DNA from: Desulfovibrionaceae bacterium
Lineage (GTDB): Bacteria; Desulfobacterota; Desulfovibrionia; Desulfovibrionales; Desulfovibrionaceae
Reading direction: 5' to 3'
Assembly (NCBI GenBank): GCA_910575755.1
Contig: CAJTFO010000001.1
Span: 496,001-560,000 of the forward strand
Length of the DNA stretch: 64,000 bases
A program made the position numbers and the translations under genes. Positions 22,604-30,657 of the stretch are shown piece by piece (within the stretch, counting starts at the first letter, position 1; each line of letters starts with the position of its first letter). The notes below the pieces were generated by a model. It saw nothing but the letters and a program-made list of their open reading frames with translations. It ran no database searches and was not told the origin of the DNA.

Positions 22604-24393
22604 ACGTGCGCTATCTGTCCGTCTGCTCCGGCATTGAGGCCGCGTCCGTGGCGTGGTCGCCCCTTGGATGGGAACCAGTGGCCTTTTCGGAGATTGAGCC
22701 ATACCCGTGCGCCGTCCTTGCTTACCACTACCCGCAAGTCCCGAACCTTGGGGACATGGCGAAAATCAACGGCACGAACTACCGCGGCATTGTCGATGTC
22801 CTGGTAGGCGGCACGCCTTGCCAAAGTTTCAGCGTGGCCGGGCTGCGGCGCGGGCTTGATGATGAACGGGGCAATCTGGCCCTTGAATTTGTGAGGTTGG
22901 CCGATGAGTGCGATCCAACTTTCGTTGTTTGGGAAAACGTACCGGGCGTTCTCTCCGACAGGGGAAACGCTTTCGGATGTATTCTTGGAGGACTGGCCGG
23001 TGAAGACGCGCCGCTTCTCCCGCCAGGGGGAAGGTGGGCGGACGCTGGTTATGTGCTTGGACCCAAAAGGTCAATCTGCTGGCGTATCCTTGACGCCCAA
23101 TATTTCGGCTTGGCCCAACGCCGCCGCCGTGTCTTTGTTGTCGGATGTCCTCGAAACGGCCCCGATCCCCGAACGATACTTTTTGAGTTCGACGGCCTGC
23201 GCCGGGATACTCCGCCGAGCCGACAAACGCCGGAGGACATTGCCGGAACCCTTGATGCGAGCCTTGCAAGAAGTCGTGGCGCGGGAACTGCCCCCGGAGC
23301 CTGTGTCGATGTCTGCCAAGCTCTGACAGGAAGCTTTGGAGGCGGTGGGCCAGACGACAACAAGGCCCAGGCCGGGTTTTACGCAGTCGTCCCGCCCCAA
23401 AAGGCTGGTAGCTGGAAGAACAATGTGGAGATGGCCGCTGCGGGCTACATGCTTCCATGCTCACAGTATGGCGCTGTAGCGGCGTCATTGACGGCAGAAG
23501 GCGCCGATGCTTCACCATGCGCCGACAGAGGCCCTACAGTCCTGGCCGTGCGAACCGCGCAAACCTCCGCCAACGGCAATGGCATTGCCCAAGAGGTTTC
23601 CCATACTCTCGACCGTGCGAACGGGCAGGCGGTCATTGCCTTTCACGGTTCACAGGACCCGGATGTTTCCGGCGAAGTCACGCACCCATGCGGGCGAAAT
23701 AACGGAGCGGAGACCTGTATCTGCTACGCCCCGGAAATCGTCAGCCAGGCCATATCCTGCAAATGGAGCAAGGGGACAAGCGGCCCCGCCGGAGATGAAC
23801 ATCACAATCTGGTGGGCTGTATGGCCTTTACCCAAAACTCACGCAATGAGGTGCGGCTGCAAGGCGGCGATGGGCAGATAAGCGGCGCTCTTGGGGCCGA
23901 CGAGGGGATGAAGCAGCGGACCTATGTCGCCATTGAGAATCCATGCCTCGCATTTACCGAGCGTGGTCGAACGGAAGGCCGAACGCTCGAATACCTTGAA
24001 GAACAGGCTTACTGCCTGACGAATCCCGGCAGCGGCGGACGCACTCATTCACGGCAGATAATGACGCCGCAGCTTCAGGTACGTCGCCTCACCCCGCGTG
24101 AATGCGAACGCCTCCAGGGATTTCCCGACGACTACACGGTGATCCCTTACCGAACCCGCAAATTGCCCAAACGAATCGTACTGCGTTCCTATCGGCGCTA
24201 TCTCCGCAGAATGGCGCGGCAATGCAAGGAACCGCTCTCTTTGGCAGACCTCCTCAAGTGCGCTGACGGGCCACGCTACCGGGCAATCGGAAACAGCATG
24301 GCTGTCAACGTCATGCACTGGATAGGTCAGAGGATAATGCGGGCCATGGCCGCACAAGAACAAAATGCAAGAAATGGGAGGAACCATGCCTGA
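22600..24393 (+). CDS. dcm: DNA cytosine-5 methyltransferase
   Basis: This 597-residue enzyme shows the C5-methyltransferase motifs: I (LSVCSGIEAASVAW), IV with the catalytic Cys (GGTPCQSFSVAG), VI (VWENVPG), VIII (GLAQRRRRVFVVG), IX (RRLTPRECERLQGFPDDY) and X (RAIGNSMAVNVM). Between VIII and IX is a very long recognition region (about 300 residues) of glycine-rich, loosely repeated segments, usual for phage Dcm-like enzymes. It probably protects phage DNA or alters host restriction. ATG overlaps the radical SAM stop. Confidence 0.92.
   Translation: MNVRYLSVCSGIEAASVAWSPLGWEPVAFSEIEPYPCAVLAYHYPQVPNLGDMAKINGTNYRGIVDVLVGGTPCQSFSVAGLRRGLDDERGNLALEFVRLADECDPTFVVWENVPGVLSDRGNAFGCILGGLAGEDAPLLPPGGRWADAGYVLGPKRSICWRILDAQYFGLAQRRRRVFVVGCPRNGPDPRTILFEFDGLRRDTPPSRQTPEDIAGTLDASLARSRGAGTAPGACVDVCQALTGSFGGGGPDDNKAQAGFYAVVPPQKAGSWKNNVEMAAAGYMLPCSQYGAVAASLTAEGADASPCADRGPTVLAVRTAQTSANGNGIAQEVSHTLDRANGQAVIAFHGSQDPDVSGEVTHPCGRNNGAETCICYAPEIVSQAISCKWSKGTSGPAGDEHHNLVGCMAFTQNSRNEVRLQGGDGQISGALGADEGMKQRTYVAIENPCLAFTERGRTEGRTLEYLEEQAYCLTNPGSGGRTHSRQIMTPQLQVRRLTPRECERLQGFPDDYTVIPYRTRKLPKRIVLRSYRRYLRRMARQCKEPLSLADLLKCADGPRYRAIGNSMAVNVMHWIGQRIMRAMAAQEQNARNGRNHA
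22904..23326 (+). CDS. ORF embedded in the methyltransferase gene (second frame, 140 aa)
   Basis: A 140-codon ORF with a good GAGG-ATG start lies wholly inside dcm in another forward frame. Its sequence (SIQ-type start MSAIQLSLFGKTYRAFS, then NAAAVSLLSDVLETAPIPERYFLSSTACAGILRRADKRRRTLP) matches, from memory, a family of small phage proteins normally found beside Dcm genes. The SDVLE...RYFLS..ACAGILRRA pattern is too specific to be chance. Dcm motifs VI and VIII are intact in the other frame, so this stretch appears dual-coding. Confidence 0.55.
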   Translation: MSAIQLSLFGKTYRAFSPTGETLSDVFLEDWPVKTRRFSRQGEGGRTLVMCLDPKGQSAGVSLTPNISAWPNAAAVSLLSDVLETAPIPERYFLSSTACAGILRRADKRRRTLPEPLMRALQEVVARELPPEPVSMSAKL

Positions 24394-25048
24394 ACGAGCA
24401 TACGGAAAGCGGAAATGCCTTCAGTGTGGGCAGACTTTTGAAGCCAGCCATCCAGCGCACATTACCTGCTCCGCAAAATGCGCGGCGGAACGCAGACGCG
24501 GGCAAAAGCGGCAGACGGGAGCCCGTACCAGAGCCAGGCGTAAAAAGTATCTGCTGGATCTGCTGACATCGCTGGATGAAGCATGGGCCGAACTGGAGTG
24601 GCTCAACTGCCGGTATGAGGCCCGACGCAGAGAAACAGAAGCGCTTGCGATGGCTATGTGCGCCGCACATGCCCTGGAGACGAAGAAGCTGAAGGCGGAA
24701 CTGGAGGTGATGCGCCAGGCGTCCGCCGAACCCGCCCCGGCGGAAGAAAAGGCTCCCGCTTCTGCCGTAACAGGCCCCGCGCCTTCCACTGCCGTAAACA
24801 TCGACACGAGCGATTGGGATTTCTGCCGACGGATGAACCTGCGGGCGCGGCGTCTGCCCTGTGGGGAACGCGGAGAATGCCAGGGCTGTGAGCGCATCAC
24901 GGGTACAAAATCGCCGCTTGTGCTGGAACCGGGCGACAAGCTGTGCAAACAGTGCAAGCGGCCTTTCACGCCGAAGGCGTCCGCGCAAAAGTATTGCTCG
25001 AAGCAATGCCAGACCGAAGCAACAAAGGCAAAGGTGTACGGGAAATAA
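24386..25048 (+). CDS. Zinc-finger protein with N- and C-terminal Cys clusters (220 aa)
   Basis: The protein has an N-terminal zinc knuckle (CLQCGQTFEASHPAHITCSAKC), a helical basic/acidic middle with an alanine/proline-rich linker, and a similar C-terminal knuckle (CKQCKRPFTPKASAQKYCSKQC). The two knuckles look like copies of one unit. GGAGG precedes the ATG, which overlaps the dcm stop. A nucleic-acid-binding role is likely but unproven. Confidence 0.65.
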   Translation: MPERAYGKRKCLQCGQTFEASHPAHITCSAKCAAERRRGQKRQTGARTRARRKKYLLDLLTSLDEAWAELEWLNCRYEARRRETEALAMAMCAAHALETKKLKAELEVMRQASAEPAPAEEKAPASAVTGPAPSTAVNIDTSDWDFCRRMNLRARRLPCGERGECQGCERITGTKSPLVLEPGDKLCKQCKRPFTPKASAQKYCSKQCQTEATKAKVYGK

Positions 25049-25052
25049 AAGA

Positions 25053-25074
25053 AAAGCCCGGCTGCAACCGGGCT
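25053..25074. terminator. Hairpin after the zinc-finger gene
   Basis: AAGCCCGG CTGCAA CCGGGCTT is an 8-bp perfect stem right after the stop codon. There is no strong T run, so termination may be partial, or the hairpin may protect the upstream mRNA. Confidence 0.5.
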
Positions 25075-25114
25075 TGCTCGACGTAAAGCCGAAAGAAACC
25101 AGAACGAGGTAAGT

Positions 25115-25756
25115 ATGAACCAGAATAGCAACAAGGTCAAATGGTATCCCCGACTTTTGACGGGAGAAATGGTCCGCGCCGTTCTTTCCGGCCACAAAAC
25201 CGCCACACGCTGGCCGTTACGCAAACAGCCAGTGGAGGACGTGGCCAAAAGAAAAGGAGAATGGGTGTGGGAGGATGTGGATGGCAACATCTTTCGTGCT
25301 CCGGTGCGCCCTGGCGATGTCATCTGGGTGAGAGAGGCGTGGTCACAGGAAAACGCGGCATTCCCCCCTGTTTATCGCGCTGATGGGATTGATATGCTTG
25401 GAAACCAATGGACAGAGGAGGCTTTGTCCGAAGTCCGGTGGAGACCCGGCATTCACATGCCCAGGAAGTGCGCCCGACTGCTGCTCCGAGTAACAGACGT
25501 GAAGCTGATTCGGGTTCAGGACATTTCCGAGCCGGAAGCACAGGCCGAAGGAAGTATGCCGGAATTTGAGATGAATGCGGCTGATTTCATCAAGGGTGAA
25601 CGCTGTCCAACAAGCACGTATTTCCTGGGTTTCAAGCATATCTGGCAACAACTGTATGACAGTGGCCCCCACGCATGGAACGTCAATCCGTGGGTATGGG
25701 CGGCGTCTTTTCATCGCATTTCCTGGGACGAAGCAAGGGAGGCGTGCCGTGGCTGA
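25115..25756 (+). CDS. ASCH-like domain protein
   Basis: The 213-residue protein contains YPRLLTGEMVRAVLSGHKTATRWPL, VRPGDVIWVREAW and a C-terminal NPWVWAASFHRI, the layout of phage ASCH/PUA-fold proteins that often precede replication genes. Such folds bind RNA or modified bases. TAAG and a weak purine stretch precede the ATG. It overlaps the next start. The precise function is unknown. Confidence 0.7.
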   Translation: MNQNSNKVKWYPRLLTGEMVRAVLSGHKTATRWPLRKQPVEDVAKRKGEWVWEDVDGNIFRAPVRPGDVIWVREAWSQENAAFPPVYRADGIDMLGNQWTEEALSEVRWRPGIHMPRKCARLLLRVTDVKLIRVQDISEPEAQAEGSMPEFEMNAADFIKGERCPTSTYFLGFKHIWQQLYDSGPHAWNVNPWVWAASFHRISWDEAREACRG

Positions 25757-26789
25757 CGATATACGCTTTTCAGTCAATTTCTGGCAGCACCCGAAAACGA
25801 TCAAGCTGACCCGCAAGGGCGGCCTTGAGGCCGTGCGCAGCCTGCAAATCTTGTGGTGCTTTTGCGCCCAGGAGCGGACAACCGGCATTCTGGACGGCAT
25901 GGACGTTGACGACATCGAAATCGCGGCGGACTGGCGGGGTGAACCTGGCCTTCTTGTTGAGCTTCTTTTGTCCGGGAACTGGCTTGAACAGCTTCAGGAC
26001 GGCACATACGCACTGCACGGCTGGGAAGAGCGGCAGGCATACGTCAGCAAGAAGGAGCTCCGCAAGGCGCAGGCAAGGGACGCTGCTGAAAAACGCTGGA
26101 AGAAGATGCGCGGTGTGCAATCGGCAATGCCGGACGATGCGATGAGCAATGCTGATGGTATGCGAGCAGCATCGGAAGCCCATGCCAACAGCAATGCTGA
26201 TTTATGCGAACAGCATTGCCCGCAGCATGAAGCGGCAATGCTCGACCATGCTCAACGCAATGCCCCTCTTCCTCTTCCTGATCCTGATCCAAAAGGCATA
26301 AATACACCCCCCTTACCCCCCACGGGGGGAAACGCTGTGGGAGAGACTGAGCAAATTCCCCCCCAGCCGATACCGGAACAGCCCGATGTGCCGGAGGGCG
26401 CGTCGAAACCGGAACGTCGCAAACGCGACCCTACCGGCAACACTTTGCCGGAACTCCGGCAGACCATAGCCAAATTCACGGCACACGAACCCTTGCGCAA
26501 GGCGCTGGAAGACTTTCGGGTCATGCGGGAGCGAATACGAAAGCCTCTCACCGGGCGGGGACTGGAACTCCTGTTTGGCAAATTGCATGAGCTCGCGCCG
26601 GGCAATGAAGCGATGCAGGTTGCCATCGTCGAGCAATCGACCATGAACGGCTGGCAGGGGATCTTCCCGGTGAACGGCCCGATGCGGACGGATCATGCCG
26701 TGGGGCAGCTCATGGGCAAAAACGCGCAGACAATGGCGGCGGTACTCGCCGCACGGCAAAAGGGGAGGGCTGGAAATGAACGAGTATGA
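25749..26789 (+). CDS. Phage replication initiator-like protein
   Basis: The 346-residue protein starts at GTG 25749 (GGAGG upstream). Its N-terminal domain (VNFWQHPKTIKLTRKGGLEAVRSLQILWCFCAQERTTG) is the winged-helix module of phage replication organisers, and a long proline-rich linker leads to a C-terminal helical region (LRQTIAKFTAHEPLRKALEDF). It probably binds the phage origin and recruits the host replisome with the following gene. Start overlaps the preceding stop, and its end overlaps the next ATG. Confidence 0.65.
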   Translation: MADDIRFSVNFWQHPKTIKLTRKGGLEAVRSLQILWCFCAQERTTGILDGMDVDDIEIAADWRGEPGLLVELLLSGNWLEQLQDGTYALHGWEERQAYVSKKELRKAQARDAAEKRWKKMRGVQSAMPDDAMSNADGMRAASEAHANSNADLCEQHCPQHEAAMLDHAQRNAPLPLPDPDPKGINTPPLPPTGGNAVGETEQIPPQPIPEQPDVPEGASKPERRKRDPTGNTLPELRQTIAKFTAHEPLRKALEDFRVMRERIRKPLTGRGLELLFGKLHELAPGNEAMQVAIVEQSTMNGWQGIFPVNGPMRTDHAVGQLMGKNAQTMAAVLAARQKGRAGNERV

Positions 26790-27375
26790 CGCGACGGAAG
26801 GCCAGAAGGCCCTCGCAATCACCGTCCTGGCCGAGAACTTCGGCAAGGAACTCTCGCCCGCGCTTGCGTCACTGTGGCTTGATCTGCTTGCCCCGTATGA
26901 TGCTGCTCACGTTCAGGCCGCCGTTCGAGCGGTTATTGAGGGCTATGAATACAAGACCCTGCCGCCGTTCGCCGTGTTGAAGCACGAACTGGACAACCTC
27001 TCGGGCACAAGCGAGCAGGCAATGGCCTTGCAGGCAGAAGCCGAATGGGTGCTGCTCCGGGAAAACATTGCGCGCCTTGGCATTTACAAGCAGCCCCACA
27101 TGCACCCCACCACGGCGCATGTTGTGCGTGTCATGGGCGGTTGGGAAGCGGTTTGTCATTGGGAGACGCGAAGCCTTGATTTCAAGCACAAGGATTTCTG
27201 CGAACTCTGGACGCAAGCGCATGGCAAAACGGATGCGCTGGCTCTGGGGGCTGAGGAGGTACAGAGGGCTATTGCACAAACTCATGGCGGTTTTGTGCGT
27301 GTGGGCGCGGCCCTTCCCAATGGCCTGCTGAAGGCGCTGAGCGAAACCGGAAAACAAGGAGCGCTTGTGTCATGA
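26776..27375 (+). CDS. Putative helicase-loader-like replication protein (199 aa)
   Basis: The helical protein (ENFGKELSPALASLWLDLLAPYDAAHVQAAVRAVIEGYEYKTLPPFAVL) matches small phage proteins located after replication initiators and resembling the N-terminal domain of lambda P or DnaC-like adaptors. It has no Walker motif, so it is not an ATPase. GGAGGGCTGGAA precedes the ATG. The function is inferred from the order initiator, adaptor, RusA. Confidence 0.55.
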   Translation: MNEYDATEGQKALAITVLAENFGKELSPALASLWLDLLAPYDAAHVQAAVRAVIEGYEYKTLPPFAVLKHELDNLSGTSEQAMALQAEAEWVLLRENIARLGIYKQPHMHPTTAHVVRVMGGWEAVCHWETRSLDFKHKDFCELWTQAHGKTDALALGAEEVQRAIAQTHGGFVRVGAALPNGLLKALSETGKQGALVS

Positions 27376-27803
27376 TTGCTTTTACCCTGCCCTGCATCCC
27401 CACAGCACAGGCACGCGCCCGGCACGGCGTGGTCAACGGCCACAGCATGACGTTCAAGTCCGACCGGCAGGCGGCCAACGAGCAAACACTGGACGCTCTG
27501 CTGGCGTCTTATGCGCCTGCCTCTCCGTTTTCCGGGGCGGTGGTGTTGGAGTTTCGGGCCGTGTTTCCACCGCCAAAGAGCGCGAGCAAAAAAGCGCGGG
27601 CGGCCATGCTGCGCGGAATCGAGCCGCACACGAAAAAGCCGGACTTGGATAACCTCACGAAACAGTTGAAAGACGCCATGACGCGCCTGCAATTCTGGCA
27701 TGACGACCGGCAGGTGGTCCGCCTGGCGTGCGAAAAACGCTATGGCGAAACAGGCCGCTGGGAAGTGTGCATACGCGAAATGATGGAGGGCGAAACGATA
27801 TGA
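27372..27803 (+). CDS. rusA: RusA-type Holliday junction resolvase
   Basis: The 143-residue endonuclease has the RusA signature HTKKPDLDNLTKQLKDAM followed by FWHDDRQVVRLACEKRYG, which include the conserved aspartates for metal binding. RusA dimers cut Holliday junctions and help resolve phage replication intermediates. It overlaps the preceding gene by 4 bases (ATGA), ending the early replication block. Confidence 0.9.
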   Translation: MIAFTLPCIPTAQARARHGVVNGHSMTFKSDRQAANEQTLDALLASYAPASPFSGAVVLEFRAVFPPPKSASKKARAAMLRGIEPHTKKPDLDNLTKQLKDAMTRLQFWHDDRQVVRLACEKRYGETGRWEVCIREMMEGETI

Positions 27804-28006
27804 ACGAATCGTGAACACCGGTTGATCTGCAGCTGCCTGTTGTTGACGGCATAATCGGCGATGGCGTCAGGTTTGAGCGCATTCGCCGGATTACCGGCTA
27901 CCTGGTGGGCACAATGGAGCGCTTCAACAACGCCAAGCGCGCCGAGGTTGCGGATCGCGTGAAGCATACCGGAACAGGCATGGAAAAATGGAGGGAAGAC
28001 GCATGA
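27800..28006 (+). pseudogene. Remnant of a small anaerobic-RNR-C-terminus-like protein
   Basis: From the ATGA overlapping the rusA stop the frame reads M-N-E-S-stop and then continues open for 63 codons as TPVDLQLPVVDGIIG, then RIRRITGYLVGTMERFNNAK and RVKH. This is the C-terminal motif of anaerobic ribonucleotide reductases and of small phage proteins that copy it. A single TGA at codon 5 interrupts it, and no other good start exists downstream until GTG in the GYLVG region. I call it a pseudogene unless the TGA is bypassed. Confidence 0.6.
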
Positions 28007-28055
28007 TTGTGTCCACTGAACGCAACCCATACAAAAAACAAGAAAGGAGTATGCC

Positions 28056-28346
28056 ATGACAAAACAGGAGTTGATTGCAAAAGCTGCGGCGGAAACAAAA
28101 GGATACGGGCGACCGCTGACTCAAGCAGACATGGAAACAGCCCTTCATACGCTGTGCAATGTGGCCTCTGCCGAACTGCTGGATGGCGGGGAGATTTCGT
28201 TGCCGGGTCTCGGCAAGCTGAAAATCAAAGAGGTACCCGCCCGCCAGGGGCGTAATCCCAGAACAGGCGAGGCCATGGAGCTTCCCGCGTCACGGAAAGT
28301 GGTGTTCAGCATGAGCAAGACACTGAAAGAAACTATGAATCCGTAA
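28056..28346 (+). CDS. HU/IHF family DNA-binding protein
   Basis: The 96-residue protein has the complete HU fold: MTKQELIAKAAAETK at the N terminus, LLDGGEISLPGLGKLKIKEV in the beta sheet and the DNA-binding arm ARQGRNPRTGEAMELPASRKVVF. It bends DNA and may assist phage transcription, replication or packaging. GGAG precedes the ATG. It is separated from the late lysis genes by about 210 bases with a hairpin. Confidence 0.93.
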   Translation: MTKQELIAKAAAETKGYGRPLTQADMETALHTLCNVASAELLDGGEISLPGLGKLKIKEVPARQGRNPRTGEAMELPASRKVVFSMSKTLKETMNP

Positions 28347-28354
28347 TTCGTGTG

Positions 28355-28391
28355 TCTCGCACGGTTCTTCTCACACAAGGGTCGTGCGAGA
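28355..28391. terminator. Hairpin between HU and lysis genes
   Basis: TCTCGCACG (28355-28363) pairs with CGTGCGAGA (28383-28391) across a 19-base loop, just past the HU gene. It has no T run, so it may be an inefficient terminator or a regulator site. The remaining bases up to 28558 probably hold the late promoter, but I see no convincing hexamers. Confidence 0.4.
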
Positions 28392-28558
28392 GCCATACAA
28401 AACCATACATCATCTTTCCCCTCACGGGTTGGAGTGCAAGGGCCACAAAAATGTTCTCAGGCGCTAAATATATCGCATTTGCGGGGGCTTTTCTTGCACC
28501 CAAGGATTCCGTCCGCGATTTTTTGGCAAAGAACGACAATCAGCACAAGGAGGCTCCG

Positions 28559-29179
28559 ATGTCAGCCCTTTGCCATGAAACGGCCTTTGAACTCGTTCAC
28601 GCCCATGTTGCCAAATGGGAGGGAGGATACTTCGACCATCCAAACGACCCCGGCGGCGTCACCATGTACGGCGTCAGCCTGATGTTTTTGAAATCCCTTG
28701 GCCTGATTGAAGGGGACATTGACGGCGATGGCGACATCGACAGGGATGATGTCCTTGCCATCACCAAGGCCACAGCCAAACAGATCTTCCGCAAACACTT
28801 CTGGGAAATCCCGCGCGCGCCGCAACTGCCGCCTCTGGTGGCAATGGCTTTCTATGATTTTGCGGTCAACGCCGGAGCCGGACGCGCCGCAATCGTCTTG
28901 CAGGAAGCCATCAACGTACTGTGCCCCGACGCCATCAAAAAGCTGGCGGCCAATGTCGGCCCCCTTACCCGCTCCTACAGCAACAACCTCGCCAGCATGG
29001 GCCGCGAGGCAGACCTCGTGTACGCCTACCTCGACAGGCGCGAGGCATGGTATCGCAGACTGGCAAAAGCGAAGCCGCAGTCCGCGGCCTTTCTCAAGGG
29101 GTGGCTGAATCGCACCGCCGATTGCCGCAAGCTCATTGCCGATACCGCAGCAGCAGGGCAGCAACAGGGGGTGGCGTGA
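28559..29179 (+). CDS. Endolysin, glycosyl hydrolase family 108 (muramidase)
   Basis: The 206-residue enzyme starts after AAGGAG and carries the GH108 catalytic stretch VAKWEGGYFDHPNDPGGVTMYG, with Glu as the likely catalytic acid. An EF-hand-like loop DIDGDGDIDRDD follows near residues 55-70. The rest (FYDFAVNAGAGRAAIVLQEA) is the family's PG-binding-like core. It cleaves peptidoglycan at lysis. No signal peptide is visible, so holin action is needed; the next gene is a holin candidate. Confidence 0.9.
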   Translation: MSALCHETAFELVHAHVAKWEGGYFDHPNDPGGVTMYGVSLMFLKSLGLIEGDIDGDGDIDRDDVLAITKATAKQIFRKHFWEIPRAPQLPPLVAMAFYDFAVNAGAGRAAIVLQEAINVLCPDAIKKLAANVGPLTRSYSNNLASMGREADLVYAYLDRREAWYRRLAKAKPQSAAFLKGWLNRTADCRKLIADTAAAGQQQGVA

Positions 29180-29742
29180 TGGACTGGAAAGACGTTGGCA
29201 AGACGATCTCCAAAGCGGCCCCCATCCTTGGCACCATCCTGGGCGGCCCGATTGGCGCCGCCGCTGGCGGGGCGGCGTCTCTCATTGCTTCTCTCTTCGG
29301 TTGCGAAGATGACCCTGCGGCTGTCATGCAGGCAATCCAGAGTGATCCACAGGCAATGATTCGCCTCAAGGAGCTTGAAGTGCAGCACCGGGCGGACATT
29401 CTGAAATGGAAAACCGCCCAGATTGAAGCCGAAGTTGCCGACCGCGTGAGCGCCCGGCAGGCATCCATTGATGGCGGGGACAGGACGCGCCTTTACTGGC
29501 TCACAATATTTCTTGTGGCCGTGATTTTCGCATTTCATTATGCGGTATTCTTCTGGGGTGTCGGAGACAACATTGACTCTGGAATGGTTGACCGCCTTCT
29601 TGGCTCAATGGGCACACTTTTGGGCATCATTATCGCTTTTTGGTTTGGGGCATCCCGTTCGAGCCAGAACAGCGAAGCACTGCTTTACCATTCCACCCCC
29701 CTCCAGCAGAGCCTCACCAGGCCGGAAGGAAGAAAGCAATGA
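29179..29742 (+). CDS. Holin-like membrane protein (3TM family)
   Basis: The 187-residue protein has an N-terminal amphipathic/glycine-rich hydrophobic region (ILGTILGGPIGAAAGGAASLIASLFG), a helical middle (MIRLKELEVQHRADI) and two C-terminal membrane helices (LYWLTIFLVAVIFAF; LLGIIIAFWFGAS). This fits the three-span holin family found in phages and gene transfer agents. Its ATG overlaps the endolysin TGA, so lysis genes are coupled. Confidence 0.78.
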   Translation: MDWKDVGKTISKAAPILGTILGGPIGAAAGGAASLIASLFGCEDDPAAVMQAIQSDPQAMIRLKELEVQHRADILKWKTAQIEAEVADRVSARQASIDGGDRTRLYWLTIFLVAVIFAFHYAVFFWGVGDNIDSGMVDRLLGSMGTLLGIIIAFWFGASRSSQNSEALLYHSTPLQQSLTRPEGRKQ

Positions 29743-30092
29743 GCAATGAAACCCCAAAAAGCGGGATTCAGACTGTTACCGCGCAAGTCGTGGCTGGAAT
29801 TGCCATTGCTGTTTTGGTGGGCATAGGCAGCGCGGCACTCACCGGCTGGACAATGATGATTCGGATTGAGGGGCGGCTTGACGTGCTGGAGCGAGATGTG
29901 GCCCGACATGAAACCACCATCAAGGAAGACCTGAAGCGCATGGAAGGCGCGAGCGTCCAGAACGCGCAACGGACAGACGACCAGGAGCGAAGACTGACGC
30001 ATCTGGAAACCGTTTTGAGCGGCTTGCGAGACGATTTCTCGGAAATCCGGGCGGACATCAAGTCTCTCCTCAAAATAACCGCACAGCATTAA
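29739..30092 (+). CDS. Single-span membrane protein with coiled coil (lysis accessory)
   Basis: The 117-residue protein has one N-terminal membrane helix (QVVAGIAIAVLVGIGSAAL) followed by a coiled coil (RIEGRLDVLERDVARHETTIKEDLKRM). This layout resembles inner-membrane spanins or holin accessory proteins next to holins. ATGA overlaps the holin stop. I do not see an embedded lipoprotein spanin partner, so a spanin role is only a suggestion. Confidence 0.55.
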   Translation: MSNETPKSGIQTVTAQVVAGIAIAVLVGIGSAALTGWTMMIRIEGRLDVLERDVARHETTIKEDLKRMEGASVQNAQRTDDQERRLTHLETVLSGLRDDFSEIRADIKSLLKITAQH

Positions 30093-30101
30093 GAGGTGTA
30101 T

Positions 30102-30449
30102 GTGAAAGAAATAGAGGCCGGGGACTACTGGTGTCCGATGGGGCGCATTTCCATTCAGCAAGGCTCAGACAAGCCGCACCTCGAAGTCGTGAAGTGTGGC
30201 GCCTTCAACAGGGTCGTCATCTACGCCCCTGGCTCACAAGACCAGGGGCAGGCCTCATATCCATCGCGGTGCTTGGGCGTAGGCTGCGCCTGCTGGAAAT
30301 GGGGTTTTTTCAGTGGCCTTGGCCTCGCCCCTTCCGGGCTGCGGCGGGGGAAATGCGGTTTGGCTGCATCAAGTAGCTGTTTTGCATTTTTATGGACATT
30401 ATCTGCTGTAGCTGGTTTTCTACTCTATTTTCTGCATGTGTTTTCGTAA
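30102..30449 (+). CDS. Cysteine-rich small phage protein (115 aa)
   Basis: Starting at GTG 30102 (AAGAGG five bases upstream), the protein has YWCPMGRISIQ, RCLGVGCACWKWG and KCGLA, the spaced Cys pattern of small phage proteins that resemble CIGxxCMAWRW families, then a C-terminal hydrophobic helix (FLWTLSAVAGFLLYFL). It may be a metal-binding, membrane-anchored accessory of the lysis cluster. Function unknown. Confidence 0.55.
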   Translation: MKEIEAGDYWCPMGRISIQQGSDKPHLEVVKCGAFNRVVIYAPGSQDQGQASYPSRCLGVGCACWKWGFFSGLGLAPSGLRRGKCGLAASSSCFAFLWTLSAVAGFLLYFLHVFS

Positions 30450-30462
30450 GGGAGGATAGTTG

Positions 30463-30657
30463 ATGCCACGAACTATGGGGGTAATGGCAAGATGCAAATC
30501 TTGTAAAAGGGTGCGCCTCATCAATCCTGAAAACGGATTCTGCATTTTGTGCGAAAACGATGCTCTGAAGGAGCGCGTGTCACTCCTGGAATTTCAACTC
30601 AATGAGTGTTCAAAGCAAAAGGCTGAACTTTTGCGACAGAGAGAGGCGAACGGATGA
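30463..30657 (+). CDS. Small zinc-ribbon/coiled-coil protein (64 aa)
   Basis: The protein has two CxxC pairs (CKSCKRVRLINPENGFCILC) followed by a coiled coil (LKERVSLLEFQLNECSKQK). GGGAGGATAGTT precedes the ATG. It is small and basic, sitting directly before the Ogr-like gene, and may be a transcription or packaging accessory. No family is recognised. Confidence 0.5.
   Translation: MPRTMGVMARCKSCKRVRLINPENGFCILCENDALKERVSLLEFQLNECSKQKAELLRQREANG

Noticed and set aside
27812-27814. TGA as selenocysteine in the RNR-like gene
   Set aside because: Codon 5 is not a catalytic residue position and no obvious selenocysteine insertion hairpin follows; a nonsense mutation is simpler.
28721-28760. EF-hand-like loop in the endolysin as a novelty
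   Set aside because: As I recall, DxDGD-type loops are common in GH108 enzymes, so this is ordinary for the family.
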